DNA of 64,000 bases, taken from Amycolatopsis sp. NBC_00345. Its GTDB lineage: Bacteria > Actinomycetota > Actinomycetes > Mycobacteriales > Pseudonocardiaceae. The stretch is from positions 9,548,001-9,612,000 of the forward strand of contig NZ_CP107995.1 in the NCBI RefSeq assembly GCF_036116635.1, read 5' to 3'. Of the stretch, positions 40,837 through 49,304 are shown one piece after another (the first letter of the stretch is position 1; each line of letters starts with the position of its first letter). The notes beneath the pieces are model-generated. The model saw nothing but the letters and a program-made list of their open reading frames with translations, ran no database searches and was not told the origin of the DNA. Made by a program: the position numbers and the translations under genes.

Positions 40837-40925
40837 GGTGGCTCCTTTTTCAGGCAGGTTCGAGCGCGCGCCGGCGGACGCCGGCACGGCGAGGGGGTGT
40901 TCTGAAAGCGTGGCCCAGCCGCGGT

Positions 40926-41366
40926 TTACGACAGGGTCGGTTGCGGAAGCTCCGCGGTGATCTTCTTGAGCAGGGCGTGCAGGGTGTCCCGCTCAGCCCG
41001 GTTCAACGGGGCCAGGGTTGTCTTCTCGACGGCGGCCATTTCGGTGTCGATCCCGGCGATCAGCTCGACGGCGGCCGGTGTCGCGTAGACGCGTTTGCTG
41101 CGCACGTCGCCGCCCTCCGAGCGGCGCTCGACCAGGCCGCGGCGCTCGAGCCCCTGCAGCAGACTCGAGACGCTCGCCGCGCTCGTGCGGGTCGTCTGCG
41201 CGAGGTCGCGCTGGATCGCACCGGGGTTTTCGACCAGGTAACCGAGCGCGAAGGCCTGCTCGAAGCTCAGCTCGCGGGCCCGGAACAGGTCCTCGCCGGC
41301 TTTCCGCTGAGCCCATACGGCCCAGCGCATCAGCTCCAGGGTGCTGGTGGGTTTCGGTCCGGTCAT
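40926..41366 (-). CDS. MarR-family transcriptional regulator
   Basis: 146 residues from ATG 41366; the frame is open 12 codons upstream, but those overlap the operator. Winged helix: FALGYLVENPGAIQRDLAQ, recognition TRTSAASVSSLLQGLERRGLV, wing RRSEGGDVRSKRVYAT. Operon order MarR, TetX-like oxygenase, hydrolase suggests repression relieved by an aromatic or antibiotic ligand. Nested inverted repeats abut the start codon. Confidence 0.9.
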   Translation of the reverse strand: MTGPKPTSTLELMRWAVWAQRKAGEDLFRARELSFEQAFALGYLVENPGAIQRDLAQTTRTSAASVSSLLQGLERRGLVERRSEGGDVRSKRVYATPAAVELIAGIDTEMAAVEKTTLAPLNRAERDTLHALLKKITAELPQPTLS

Positions 41367-41397
41367 AGTTAGAACACTAACTGTTTGAATTCTAACT
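41367..41397. promoter_or_regulatory. Nested MarR operator abutting the marR-like start
   Basis: AGTTAG-AACA-CTAACT (41367-41382), overlapped by a wider repeat AGTTAGAA ... TTCTAACT (41367-41374 and 41390-41397). It starts one base from the ATG, so the mRNA is probably nearly leaderless and a bound repressor would cover the transcription start. Confidence 0.75.
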
Positions 41398-41471
41398 GTC
41401 AAGGGTCGCCCGCCGCCGTGAGCAGGGTGAGCCGACCGTTAAAAGACTGCCGGTCTGCTATTCTCGGCCTG

Positions 41472-42155
41472 GTGAGCACCGGTTTCCAGCGCGCCCGGCG
41501 GCCCGAGCAGATCGAGGCCCGGCGCGCCACGATCCTCGAGACGGCGACCGCGATGCTGCGCGAGCGGCCGGTCGCCGAGATCAGCCTGCGCGAGCTGAGC
41601 GACCGCGTGGGGCTCGCGAAGTCCAACGTGCTGCGCTACTTCGACAGCCGCGAGGCGATTTTCCTCGAGGTGCTGGACCAGGTGTGGCGGGCGTGGCTCG
41701 ACCGTGTCGAGCAGGAGGTCGAGCGGGAGCTGGCCGAGCCGGTCGAGGACGGGCCGGGTTACGCGCGCGAAGAACGCGTTGCCACGACGATCGCGCGTTC
41801 GCTGCAGGGGGACCGGCTGCTGTGCGAACTCATCAGCGCCATGGCTTCCGTGTTGGAGCGCAACATCTCCGTGCAGTCCGCGCGGGGCTTCAAGGCTCGC
41901 GCGGTCGCCAGCACCCACCGGCTCGCCGGGCTGGTCCGGGCCCGCGTGCCGGAGCTGTCGCCCGAGGGCGCGAACCACTTCGCGAGCGCCGCGCTCGTGG
42001 TCGTCGCCGGGTTGTGGCCGTTCGCCAACCCGACCGAGGCCGTCGCGACGGCGGCGGCCGAACTCGGCGCGCCGCCCGCGTCGCAGATGTTCGCGGACGG
42101 CCTCACCGAGGGCCTGGTCAACCTGCTGGTCGGTCTCGTCGCCCGGCAGCGGTGA
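41472..42155 (+). CDS. TetR family transcriptional regulator
   Basis: 227 residues from GTG 41472, chosen because VSTGFQRARRPEQIEARRAT is the natural lead into the TetR helix-turn-helix; an open extension to 41385 overlaps the MarR operator region. HTH: ILETATAMLRERPVAEISLRELSDRVGLAKSNVLRYFDSREAI (about 22-65). TATTCT at 41459-41464 could be a -10 for a nearly leaderless transcript, with AGAC-TGCCG-GTCT (41444-41456) as a weak operator. The 3' end overlaps the convergent epimerase gene by 38 bases. Target unknown; possibly the adjacent epimerase/CMD pair. Confidence 0.88.
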   Translation: MSTGFQRARRPEQIEARRATILETATAMLRERPVAEISLRELSDRVGLAKSNVLRYFDSREAIFLEVLDQVWRAWLDRVEQEVERELAEPVEDGPGYAREERVATTIARSLQGDRLLCELISAMASVLERNISVQSARGFKARAVASTHRLAGLVRARVPELSPEGANHFASAALVVVAGLWPFANPTEAVATAAAELGAPPASQMFADGLTEGLVNLLVGLVARQR

Positions 42156-42798
42156 TGTCGCGCGGCTCCAGGATCTGGCGCGGGTACCCGTCGGCGGCGA
42201 CGGACACCATCGCGAGGCCCAGCTCCTCCGTGGTGGTGACCGTCGCGGGCAGCAGCCGCCGCAGCAGCGAAAGCAGCGGCCCGGTGTACCGGTAGATCGC
42301 CCGGTACAGCGGGGTTTTCGAGGTGATCCCGTGCAACGGCTGGACCACGCCGGGCCGGAAGAAGAACGTGGTGAGCGGCAGCCGCTTCAGCGCGTTCTCC
42401 GTGGCGCCCTTCACCCGCGCCCAGCGGACGCGCCCCCGCTCGCTGCTGTCCGTGCCGGCGCCCGAGACGTAGACGAACGTGGCGTGCGGCCGCGCGGCCG
42501 CCAGCGTCCGGGCGATGGAAAGCGTGAGCTGGTAAGTGATCCGCTCGTAGTCCTCGGCCGGCAGGCCCGCGGAGGAGACGCCGAGGCAGAAGAAGCACGT
42601 GTCGTGGCGGGCGAGTTCGGCGGCGTGCCCGCTGAGGTCCGCGAGGTCGTCGGGGACCAGCTCGGCCAGCTTCGGGTGCACGGCGCCGGTGGCCGTCCGC
42701 CCGATCGCCAGCACCTGCTCGACGCGGTCGTCGAGCAGGCACTCCCGCAGCACGCCCTGCCCGACCATGCCGGTCGCGCCGAACAGGATCACCTTCAT
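42118..42798 (-). CDS. NAD(P)-binding epimerase-like (atypical SDR) protein
   Basis: 226 residues from ATG 42798 (ATGA overlap with the upstream CMD gene). Rossmann start MKVILFGATGMVGQGVLREC, FVYVSGAGTDSSERGRVRWARVKGATENAL with a Ser and Lys but no classical YxxxK, so it is of the atypical NAD(P)H-binding group. Membrane-like or hydrophobic C-terminal half. Function unknown; co-translated with a carboxymuconolactone-decarboxylase-family protein. Confidence 0.8.
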   Translation of the reverse strand: MKVILFGATGMVGQGVLRECLLDDRVEQVLAIGRTATGAVHPKLAELVPDDLADLSGHAAELARHDTCFFCLGVSSAGLPAEDYERITYQLTLSIARTLAAARPHATFVYVSGAGTDSSERGRVRWARVKGATENALKRLPLTTFFFRPGVVQPLHGITSKTPLYRAIYRYTGPLLSLLRRLLPATVTTTEELGLAMVSVAADGYPRQILEPRDITAAGRRDRPAG

Positions 42799-43193
42799 GC
42801 GCCGGCCACCGGCAGCAATCCGCGCTCGCCGAAGACCTTCTTGGCGACGAACGTGGCGTTCAGCGCCTTCGGGAACCCGCAGTAGCCCGCCGCCTGCAGC
42901 AGCGCTTCGATGATCTCCGCCGGCGTCAGCCCGACGTTCAGCGCGTTGCCGATGTGCACCTCCAGCTGCGGCTCGCACCCGCCGAGCGCGGTCAGCATGC
43001 CGATCGTCAGCAGCTGCCGGTCCCGCGGCACGAGCGCGGGCCGCGAGTAGACCTCGCCGAACCCCCAGGAGACGATCTGCCGGGCCAGCTCCGGCGCGAC
43101 GTCCCCGAGGCTTTCGATCACCTTCTGGGCACTGCCGTCGCTCAGGGCGTTCAAGGTCTTGAACCCGAGTTCGTACCGCTCTTCTTCGGTCAT
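42795..43193 (-). CDS. Carboxymuconolactone decarboxylase family protein
   Basis: 132 residues, an AhpD-like helical fold. The signature GGCEPQLEVHIGNALNVGLTP carries one Cys and the His, with no CxxC pair, so it is closer to PcaC-type decarboxylases than to redox-active AhpD. No other protocatechuate genes are present, so a general CMD-family label is safer. First gene of the pair with the epimerase-like gene. Confidence 0.85.
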   Translation of the reverse strand: MTEEERYELGFKTLNALSDGSAQKVIESLGDVAPELARQIVSWGFGEVYSRPALVPRDRQLLTIGMLTALGGCEPQLEVHIGNALNVGLTPAEIIEALLQAAGYCGFPKALNATFVAKKVFGERGLLPVAGA

Positions 43194-43217
43194 GCCCTGT
43201 TCCTACCAGGAGAAGAC

Positions 43218-43257
43218 GAAGAAGGCCGCCACGAGAGATCCCGTGGCGGCCTTCTTC
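43218..43257 (-). terminator. 16-bp hairpin terminator after the GH2 operon
   Basis: Arms GAAGAAGGCCGCCACG and complement with an 8-base loop, beginning 9 bases beyond the GH2 stop on the minus strand. On that strand it is followed by TCTTCTCC, mildly T-rich. Confidence 0.85.
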
Positions 43258-43265
43258 AGCGTTGA

Positions 43266-45764
43266 TCACGCACCGGAGCTGTAGAGCGTCGCCACCTCCT
43301 GCTCGGTCAGCGCGCGGTCGTAGACGTGGACCTGGTCGACGGCGCCGTTGAGGTAGTCGACCGGGTTGCCGCCGTACTGGCCGCGGCCGATGACGGTGTG
43401 GCCGGTCGACGCCTCGCCGAGGCAGACGTTGCGGCTGACGGCCTGCTTGCCGTCCACATACAGCGCGAGCTGGCCCGTGGCGGCGTCACGGACGCCGACC
43501 AGGTGGTACCAGCGCCCGGCTTCCGGCGCGACCGGGGCGAGGGCCCGCACCCCGACGAAGCTGAACGCCAGTTTGTGGTCCGCGCCGGAGTACTGCAGGA
43601 AGAACGCGCTGTGGTCACTGCCGTCCTGGCTCACCACGGTCTGGAAGCCGTCGCCCAGCGCGGTGAACTTCACCCACGCCGCGACGCTGTAGCTGCCGTC
43701 CGTCTTGACCAGCGGCGCACCGGTGTCGGCGTACTGGCCGGAGCCGTTCACCGCCAGCGCCGAACCGCTGTGGCCCGCCGTCCAGGAAGCTCCGCCGATG
43801 AGGGTGGCGTTGTGGTCGCCGACCGCGTCGGCCGCCGTGACGCCGGTGTTCTCGTCGAACGGGTAGGCGGCGATGCCGTCGATGCCCGGAGTGCCCTGTG
43901 CGGTCTGGGGGCCCTTGACCGGTGCCCCGGTCGCGCCCTTGATCACCGCCTGGTTCGCCGCGCGCACCGCCGCGAAGTCCATCTTCTTCACCTGACGGTC
44001 GTAGGTGAAGAAGCCGTTGACCTCCTTCTCGACGTCCGTGGTCTGCGTGTACACGCCGGCCGAGACGCCGCATTGCTGTGCCGCGAGCAGAAGTCGTTGC
44101 TGGAGCTCGCCGTAACGCCTCGTGAGCGTCGCGCTGTCCGGCTCCATTTCGTACGCGAAGCTGCCGGCGGGGTCGAACTGGTGGCCGTCGACCTTGAGCC
44201 CCAGCCCGCCGTACTCACCGTCGACGGCGGCGCGCGTGGCGTCCGGTGCCGGGGTGCCCGGTCCGGTGTAGGTGTGGTCGTCGTAGAGGTTGCCGCGGCC
44301 ACTGTCCGGTTCGGACCGGCAGCAGTTCACCCCGGACTCCGCGTCCACCAGCCGGGTCGGGTCCCAGGACTTGACCTCGTCGGCGATCCGGCCGACCTCG
44401 TAGTCGCCCCAGCCCTCGTTGAACGGCACCCAGGTGACGATCGACGGGAAGCTGCGGTGCTGGTCGATCATCCGGTGCAGTTCCGACTCGAAGTTCACCT
44501 GCGCGGCCGGGGTCGCGTCCACGTCGTCCTTCATCGCCGGCATGTCCTGCCACACCATCAGCCCGAGCTTGTCGGCGTAGTAGTACCAGCGGTCCGGCTC
44601 GACCTTGATGTGCTTGCGCACCATGTTGAAGCCGAGCGCCTTCTCCTGCTGCAGGTCGAACTTCAGCGCGGCGTCGGTCGGCGCGGTGTAGATGCCGTCC
44701 GGCCAGAAGCCCTGGTCGAGCGGGCCCAGCTGCATGACGAACTTGCCGTTGAGCAGCATGCGCTGCTTGCCGTCCGCGGTCTTGCCGACCGAGATCGAGC
44801 GCAGCCCGAAGTACGAGCCGACACTGTCCCCTGAGGACAGTGACACGCGCAGGTCGTACAGGAACGGGTCGTCCGGCGTCCACAGGTGGGGCTTGTCCAC
44901 CTTGAGCTTCAACGGTTTGCCGGCCTCACCGGTGGCCCAGCCCACCACGCGCCCGTGGTCGTAGGCGATGGCTTCGACGCGTTGCCGCACTGGGCCGCCG
45001 ACCACGGCGTTCACCGTCACCGAGCCGCTCGCGACGTCCGGCGTGGTGTCGACGCGGTCGATGTGCGCCGGCGTGACCGGCTCCAGCCACACGGTCTGCC
45101 AGATACCGGACGACGGCGTGTAGAAGATCCCGTCGCCGGGCTTGCGCTGCTTGCCGAGCGGCTGGCCGCCGGCGTCGTTCGGGTCGGCGACCCCGACCAC
45201 GATCTCCTGGTTCTTGGCCGTGGTCAGCGCGTCGGTGACGTCCACGGAGAACGCGTCGTACCCGCCGGTGTGGTGGGTGACCTGCTTGCCGTTGACGTAC
45301 ACCGTGGCGTCCCAGTCGACGGCCTGGAAGTGCAGCAGCAGCCGCTGGCCCCGGCCGCCGACCTGCCAGTTGTTCGGCACCTGGAACGTGCGCCGGTACC
45401 ACATCTGCGTTTCGTGCCGCATGATCCCGGACAGCGCCGACTCCACCGGGTAGGGCACGAGGATCCGCTCGCCGAGGGAGCGGCCGATCGGCGGCGCCTC
45501 ACCGGGCTGGGCCTTCGCGAACTCCCAGACGCCGTTGAGGTTCTGCCACTTGTCGCGGGTCTGCTGCGGGCGCGGGTAGTCCGGCAGCGCGTTCGTGGGC
45601 GAAACCTGGTTCGTCCACGGGGTGGTCAACGGCGGCGTCAGCCGTTGCCACTGCGGGGGATCGGCCGCGGCCGTGGCCGGGGCACTGGAAAGACCGGACA
45701 GCACCACGGCGAGCGCGGCCGCCGCCGTGGCCCATCGGCCGGGTCTGCGGGCAGGACGGAACAT
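43266..45764 (-). CDS. Secreted GH2 glycosidase with C-terminal LamG domain
   Basis: 832 residues. Signal peptide about 1-33 (twin Arg pairs RPARRPGRW, ending ATAAA). GH2 sugar-binding (about 70-230), immunoglobulin-like (230-330) and catalytic barrel domains. Acid/base Glu450 is in PFNEGWGD; probable nucleophile Glu517 in DGEYGG. Concanavalin-like LamG domain about 640-832. Activity is likely beta-galactosidase or a related exo-beta-glycosidase (beta-glucuronidase or mannosidase are alternatives). It follows the last permease gene by 24 bases, so the operon both cleaves an external glycan and imports the released sugar. Confidence 0.88.
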   Translation of the reverse strand: MFRPARRPGRWATAAAALAVVLSGLSSAPATAAADPPQWQRLTPPLTTPWTNQVSPTNALPDYPRPQQTRDKWQNLNGVWEFAKAQPGEAPPIGRSLGERILVPYPVESALSGIMRHETQMWYRRTFQVPNNWQVGGRGQRLLLHFQAVDWDATVYVNGKQVTHHTGGYDAFSVDVTDALTTAKNQEIVVGVADPNDAGGQPLGKQRKPGDGIFYTPSSGIWQTVWLEPVTPAHIDRVDTTPDVASGSVTVNAVVGGPVRQRVEAIAYDHGRVVGWATGEAGKPLKLKVDKPHLWTPDDPFLYDLRVSLSSGDSVGSYFGLRSISVGKTADGKQRMLLNGKFVMQLGPLDQGFWPDGIYTAPTDAALKFDLQQEKALGFNMVRKHIKVEPDRWYYYADKLGLMVWQDMPAMKDDVDATPAAQVNFESELHRMIDQHRSFPSIVTWVPFNEGWGDYEVGRIADEVKSWDPTRLVDAESGVNCCRSEPDSGRGNLYDDHTYTGPGTPAPDATRAAVDGEYGGLGLKVDGHQFDPAGSFAYEMEPDSATLTRRYGELQQRLLLAAQQCGVSAGVYTQTTDVEKEVNGFFTYDRQVKKMDFAAVRAANQAVIKGATGAPVKGPQTAQGTPGIDGIAAYPFDENTGVTAADAVGDHNATLIGGASWTAGHSGSALAVNGSGQYADTGAPLVKTDGSYSVAAWVKFTALGDGFQTVVSQDGSDHSAFFLQYSGADHKLAFSFVGVRALAPVAPEAGRWYHLVGVRDAATGQLALYVDGKQAVSRNVCLGEASTGHTVIGRGQYGGNPVDYLNGAVDQVHVYDRALTEQEVATLYSSGA

Positions 45765-45788
45765 CGTCGAACCTCCTGGTGAGACGGG

Positions 45789-46778
45789 TCAGGACCGGCG
45801 AGAACGAGCCAATAGCCGCTGGATCACGACGACGATCAGCAGGAACGCGCCGCTGACCACCGTCTGGTAGTTGGAGTCGAGGGTGCCGACCTGGTTGATC
45901 ACGTTCTGGATCAGGATGCGCAGCAGCACGCCGACGAGCGTGCCGATGATCGTCCCGGCGCCGCCGGTCAGCAGCGTGCCGCCGATGACGACGACCGAGA
46001 TCGCGTCCAGCTCCGTGCCGACGCCGAGCACCGTCACGCCGGACTGCAGGTACGCCGCGGTGAGCACGCCGGCCAGCCCGGCGAGGGTGCCGCTGAGCGT
46101 GTAGAGCGTGATTTTGGTGCGCACCACGGGAAGCCCCATCAGCAGCGCGGACTGCTCGGCGCCGCCGAGGGCGAACACCGACTGCCCGAACCGCGTCCGC
46201 CGCAGCACCACCCCGCCGATCGCGAAGAAGATCAGCGCGAGGTACACGGGCACGCCGACGCCGAAGATCGTGCCCTGGCCCAGCCACAGGAACGCCGAGC
46301 CGTCCGGCACCTTGTACGTGGTGGCGCCTTCGTTCGTCAGCGCGAGGAGCAGGCCGCGCGCGAACAGCAGCGAAGCCAGCGTGACGATGAACGGCGCCAT
46401 TTTCGTCCGGGCGATCAGCAGCCCGTTCACCAGCCCGATCAGCGCGCAGACCGCCACCGGCAGCACGATCGCGACGACCAGGCCGTACTGCGAGCCGTAC
46501 GCGGCCAGCACGCCGCCGAGCGCGTACACCGAGCCGACGGAAAGGTCGATGCCGCCGGAGATGATCACGAACGTCATGCCCAGCGCGATCACGGCCAGGA
46601 ACGAGCCCTGCAGCGCCAGGTCGCGCAGGTTGTCGGGGGAGCCGAAGCGCGGGAACGCGAACCAGGCGGCCACGATCCCGAGCACGAGCACCACGGCGGC
46701 GCCCTGGCGCTGGACCACCGCGGCGAGCGAGGCACCGCGTTCGGAGCCCGCGGTGTCGGTTTCGGTCACGGCGGTCAT
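45789..46778 (-). CDS. Sugar ABC transporter permease (YjfF/RbsC-like)
   Basis: 329 residues, about nine helices, BPD_transp_2 family. GMTFVIISGGIDLSVGSVYALGG and VVIGGTLLTGGAGTIIGTLVGVL are the two conserved loops. It overlaps the preceding permease gene by 4 bases. Having two different permease genes plus one duplicated ATPase matches the YtfQ-YtfR-YtfT-YjfF galactofuranose system of enterobacteria. Confidence 0.9.
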   Translation of the reverse strand: MTAVTETDTAGSERGASLAAVVQRQGAAVVLVLGIVAAWFAFPRFGSPDNLRDLALQGSFLAVIALGMTFVIISGGIDLSVGSVYALGGVLAAYGSQYGLVVAIVLPVAVCALIGLVNGLLIARTKMAPFIVTLASLLFARGLLLALTNEGATTYKVPDGSAFLWLGQGTIFGVGVPVYLALIFFAIGGVVLRRTRFGQSVFALGGAEQSALLMGLPVVRTKITLYTLSGTLAGLAGVLTAAYLQSGVTVLGVGTELDAISVVVIGGTLLTGGAGTIIGTLVGVLLRILIQNVINQVGTLDSNYQTVVSGAFLLIVVVIQRLLARSRRS

Positions 46779-47758
46779 CGGCTGCTCCGCTCACGGGCGA
46801 CGTAGACGGCCGCGACGATGATGGCCGCCTGGACCATCTGCGCGGCCGAGTCCGGCAGGTCGTGCTTGATCAGGGTCGCGTGCACCAGCTGCATCAGCAG
46901 CGCGCCGAACACTGTGCCGAGCACGCGCACCCGGCCGCCGGTCAGCGGCGTGCCGCCGACCACCACGGCGGTGATCGCGGACAGCTCCATCAGCAGGCCG
47001 AGGTCGTTGGGGTCACTCGCGCCGAGCCGCGCCGTGGACAGCACCCCGGCGATGGCCGCGAGCGCGCCGGAGATCACGTAGACGCCCATGAGCACCCGCT
47101 TCACCGGCAGCCCGGCCAGCGTCGCGGCCGGGCGGTTGCCGCCGACCGCCACCAGGTGACGGCCGAACGTGGTGCGCCGCACCAGCAGTCCCGCCAGCGC
47201 GGCGAGCACCGCGGCGACGAGCACCATGACCGGGATCCCCAGCAGGTCGCCGGTGCCGAGCGCGAGGAAGTCCTGGTTGTGCAGCTGGACGAGCTGGCCG
47301 TGCGCGATCACCAGCGCCAGCCCGCGTCCGCCGACGAGTAACGCCAGTGTCGCGATGATCGGCTGGATGCCCAGGTGCGCCACCAGGAAACCGCTGAAGA
47401 GGCCGGAAACCACGCCCGCGATCACGGCGACGATGACCGCGGTGACCGGCCCGGCGCCGAGGTACAGCGGCACGAGCGCGGCGGCCACCGACATCACCGA
47501 GCCCACCGACAGGTCGATGCCCTCGGTGCCGATCACCAGCGCCATGCCGAGCGCGACGATGCACACCGGCGCGGCCTGCACCAGCTGCGTGCGGAAGTTG
47601 CCCGCGGTCAGGAAGTTCTCCGTGAAGAACACGTTGAACAGCAGCAGCACCACCACGGCCAGGTACACGCCGTAGTTCTGCAGCCAGCTCGTCACGGCTT
47701 GTGAGTGGCGATGACGGTTAGAACCGTCATGAACACTCACGAGTTGTTCAGTCGACAT
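46775..47758 (-). CDS. Sugar ABC transporter permease (YtfT/RbsC-like)
   Basis: 327 residues, BPD_transp_2 family with GMALVIGTEGIDLSVGSVMSV and VVVGGTPLTGGRVRVLGTVFG. Starts 11 bases inside the ATPase gene. Its N-terminal codons (47701-47740) contain a 40-base inverted repeat (see separate entry). Forms the membrane channel with the second permease. Confidence 0.9.
   Translation of the reverse strand: MSTEQLVSVHDGSNRHRHSQAVTSWLQNYGVYLAVVVLLLFNVFFTENFLTAGNFRTQLVQAAPVCIVALGMALVIGTEGIDLSVGSVMSVAAALVPLYLGAGPVTAVIVAVIAGVVSGLFSGFLVAHLGIQPIIATLALLVGGRGLALVIAHGQLVQLHNQDFLALGTGDLLGIPVMVLVAAVLAALAGLLVRRTTFGRHLVAVGGNRPAATLAGLPVKRVLMGVYVISGALAAIAGVLSTARLGASDPNDLGLLMELSAITAVVVGGTPLTGGRVRVLGTVFGALLMQLVHATLIKHDLPDSAAQMVQAAIIVAAVYVARERSSR
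47701..47740. repeat. 40-base inverted repeat inside the 5' coding region of a permease gene
   Basis: Outer arms GTGAGTG / CACTCAC (47701-47707, 47734-47740) and inner arms ATGACGGTT / AACCGTCAT (47711-47719, 47722-47730) around AG, with symmetric 3-base internal loops. It encodes VHDGSNRHRHSQ, an unusual hydrophilic stretch before the first helix, in the middle of the operon. Confidence 0.7.
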
Positions 47759-49304
47759 CGTCGCCCCCCGCCGCGATCGCGGCCAGCACGTTGTCCTCGG
47801 TGATGGCCTCGCCGGTCAGCTCGCCGGCGACGGAACCGTCGCGCAGCACCACCACCCGGTCGGCGCCGTCGAGCAGCTCTTCCAGCTCCGAGGAGATCAG
47901 CAGCACGGCGAGGCCCTCCCGGGCCAGCTCGTCGATCAGGGCCTGTACCTCGGCCTTGGCCCCGACATCGATGCCGCGCGTCGGCTCGTCGAGCAGCAGG
48001 ATCTTCGGCCCGGTGGCGAGCCAGCGGGCCAGCAGCACCTTCTGCTGGTTGCCGCCGGACAGCTCGGACACCTTCTGCTCCGGGCTCGCCGCCTTGATCC
48101 GCAGCCGGTCCATGAACGTCCGCACCACCCGGTCCTGCTTGGCCCGGTTGACGAAACCCCAGGTGGACAACGACGGCAGCGCGGCCAGCACGATGTTCTC
48201 GCGCACGGACAGGTTCGGGATGATCCCGTCGGACTTGCGGTCCTCGGCGAGCAGGGCGATCCCGGCGCGCATGGCGGCCGCGATCCGGCCGCGCTTCAGC
48301 GGCTTCCCGGCGACCAGCACGGTGCCGCCGTCGAGCGGGAACGCGCCGACCAGCGCCCGCGCCGTCTCACTGCGGCCGGACCCGAGCAGCCCGGCCAGCC
48401 CGACGACCTCGCCGGGCCGCACGCTGACCGAGACGTCGCGGAGCTTGTGGCCGCCGGAGAGGTTTTCCGCGCGCAGCAACGGTTCCCGCTCGGCATGGTG
48501 CTCCTCGCCGAACGCGGTGACCCCCTCGGCCCGGATCTGCCGGATCTCCCGGCCCAGCATCATGGACACCAGCTCGATCCGCGGCAGCGGCTTCAACGGT
48601 CCACTGTGGACGACCTTGCCGTCGCGCAGCACCGTGACGCTGTCGCAGACCCGGTACAGCTCGTCGAGCCGGTGGCTCACGTAGATCACCGCGATGCCCT
48701 CGGCGTGCAGCCGGGCCAGCACCTCGAACAGCGTGTCCACCTCACGCGGTTCGAGCGACGACGTCGGCTCGTCCATCACCACCACGCCGGCGTCCGTGGA
48801 CACCGCCCGCGCCAGCGCGACCATCTGCTGCGCGCCGACGCCGAGCGTGTGCAGCGGGCGCCGCACGTCGGTCTCGATCCCGTACCCCTTGAGCAGTTCG
48901 CGCGCGTCCGCGTTCATCTTCGCCCAGTCCACCAGGCCCGCGCGGGTGCGCGGCTCGCGGCCGAGGAAGACGTTGCTCGCGATGCTCATCAGGGGGACGA
49001 GGTTGACCTCCTGGTAGATCGTGGAGATGCCGGCGCGCTGCGCGTCGATCGGCCGGCGGAACCCGACCGGCTCACCGAGGTGGCGGACCTCGCCCTCGTC
49101 CGGCCGGTACACGCCGGTGAGGACCTTGATCAAAGTGGACTTGCCGGCGCCGTTCTCCCCGACCAGGGCGTGGACCTCGCCGCGGCGCAGGGAGAACGAG
49201 ACGTCGTCGAGGGCCACCGTGCCGGGGAACCGCTTGGTCACCCCGGCCACCTCGAGCACCGGTGCGGACGTGGTCACCACGTCCTCGTCGGCCGTGCTCG
49301 TCAT
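47748..49304 (-). CDS. Sugar ABC transporter ATP-binding protein (double ATPase)
   Basis: 518 residues with two ATPase halves. First half: Walker A GENGAGKST near 50, signature LGVGAQQMVALARA and VVMDEPTSSLEP. Second half: GLLGSGRSE in place of a canonical Walker A (a usual feature of sugar-importer ATPases), signature LSGGNQQKVLLARWL and LLLDEPTRGIDVGAK. Fits the RbsA/YtfR/MglA family. Start and the SBP stop share one base (TGATG). Confidence 0.93.
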   Translation of the reverse strand: MTSTADEDVVTTSAPVLEVAGVTKRFPGTVALDDVSFSLRRGEVHALVGENGAGKSTLIKVLTGVYRPDEGEVRHLGEPVGFRRPIDAQRAGISTIYQEVNLVPLMSIASNVFLGREPRTRAGLVDWAKMNADARELLKGYGIETDVRRPLHTLGVGAQQMVALARAVSTDAGVVVMDEPTSSLEPREVDTLFEVLARLHAEGIAVIYVSHRLDELYRVCDSVTVLRDGKVVHSGPLKPLPRIELVSMMLGREIRQIRAEGVTAFGEEHHAEREPLLRAENLSGGHKLRDVSVSVRPGEVVGLAGLLGSGRSETARALVGAFPLDGGTVLVAGKPLKRGRIAAAMRAGIALLAEDRKSDGIIPNLSVRENIVLAALPSLSTWGFVNRAKQDRVVRTFMDRLRIKAASPEQKVSELSGGNQQKVLLARWLATGPKILLLDEPTRGIDVGAKAEVQALIDELAREGLAVLLISSELEELLDGADRVVVLRDGSVAGELTGEAITEDNVLAAIAAGGDDVD

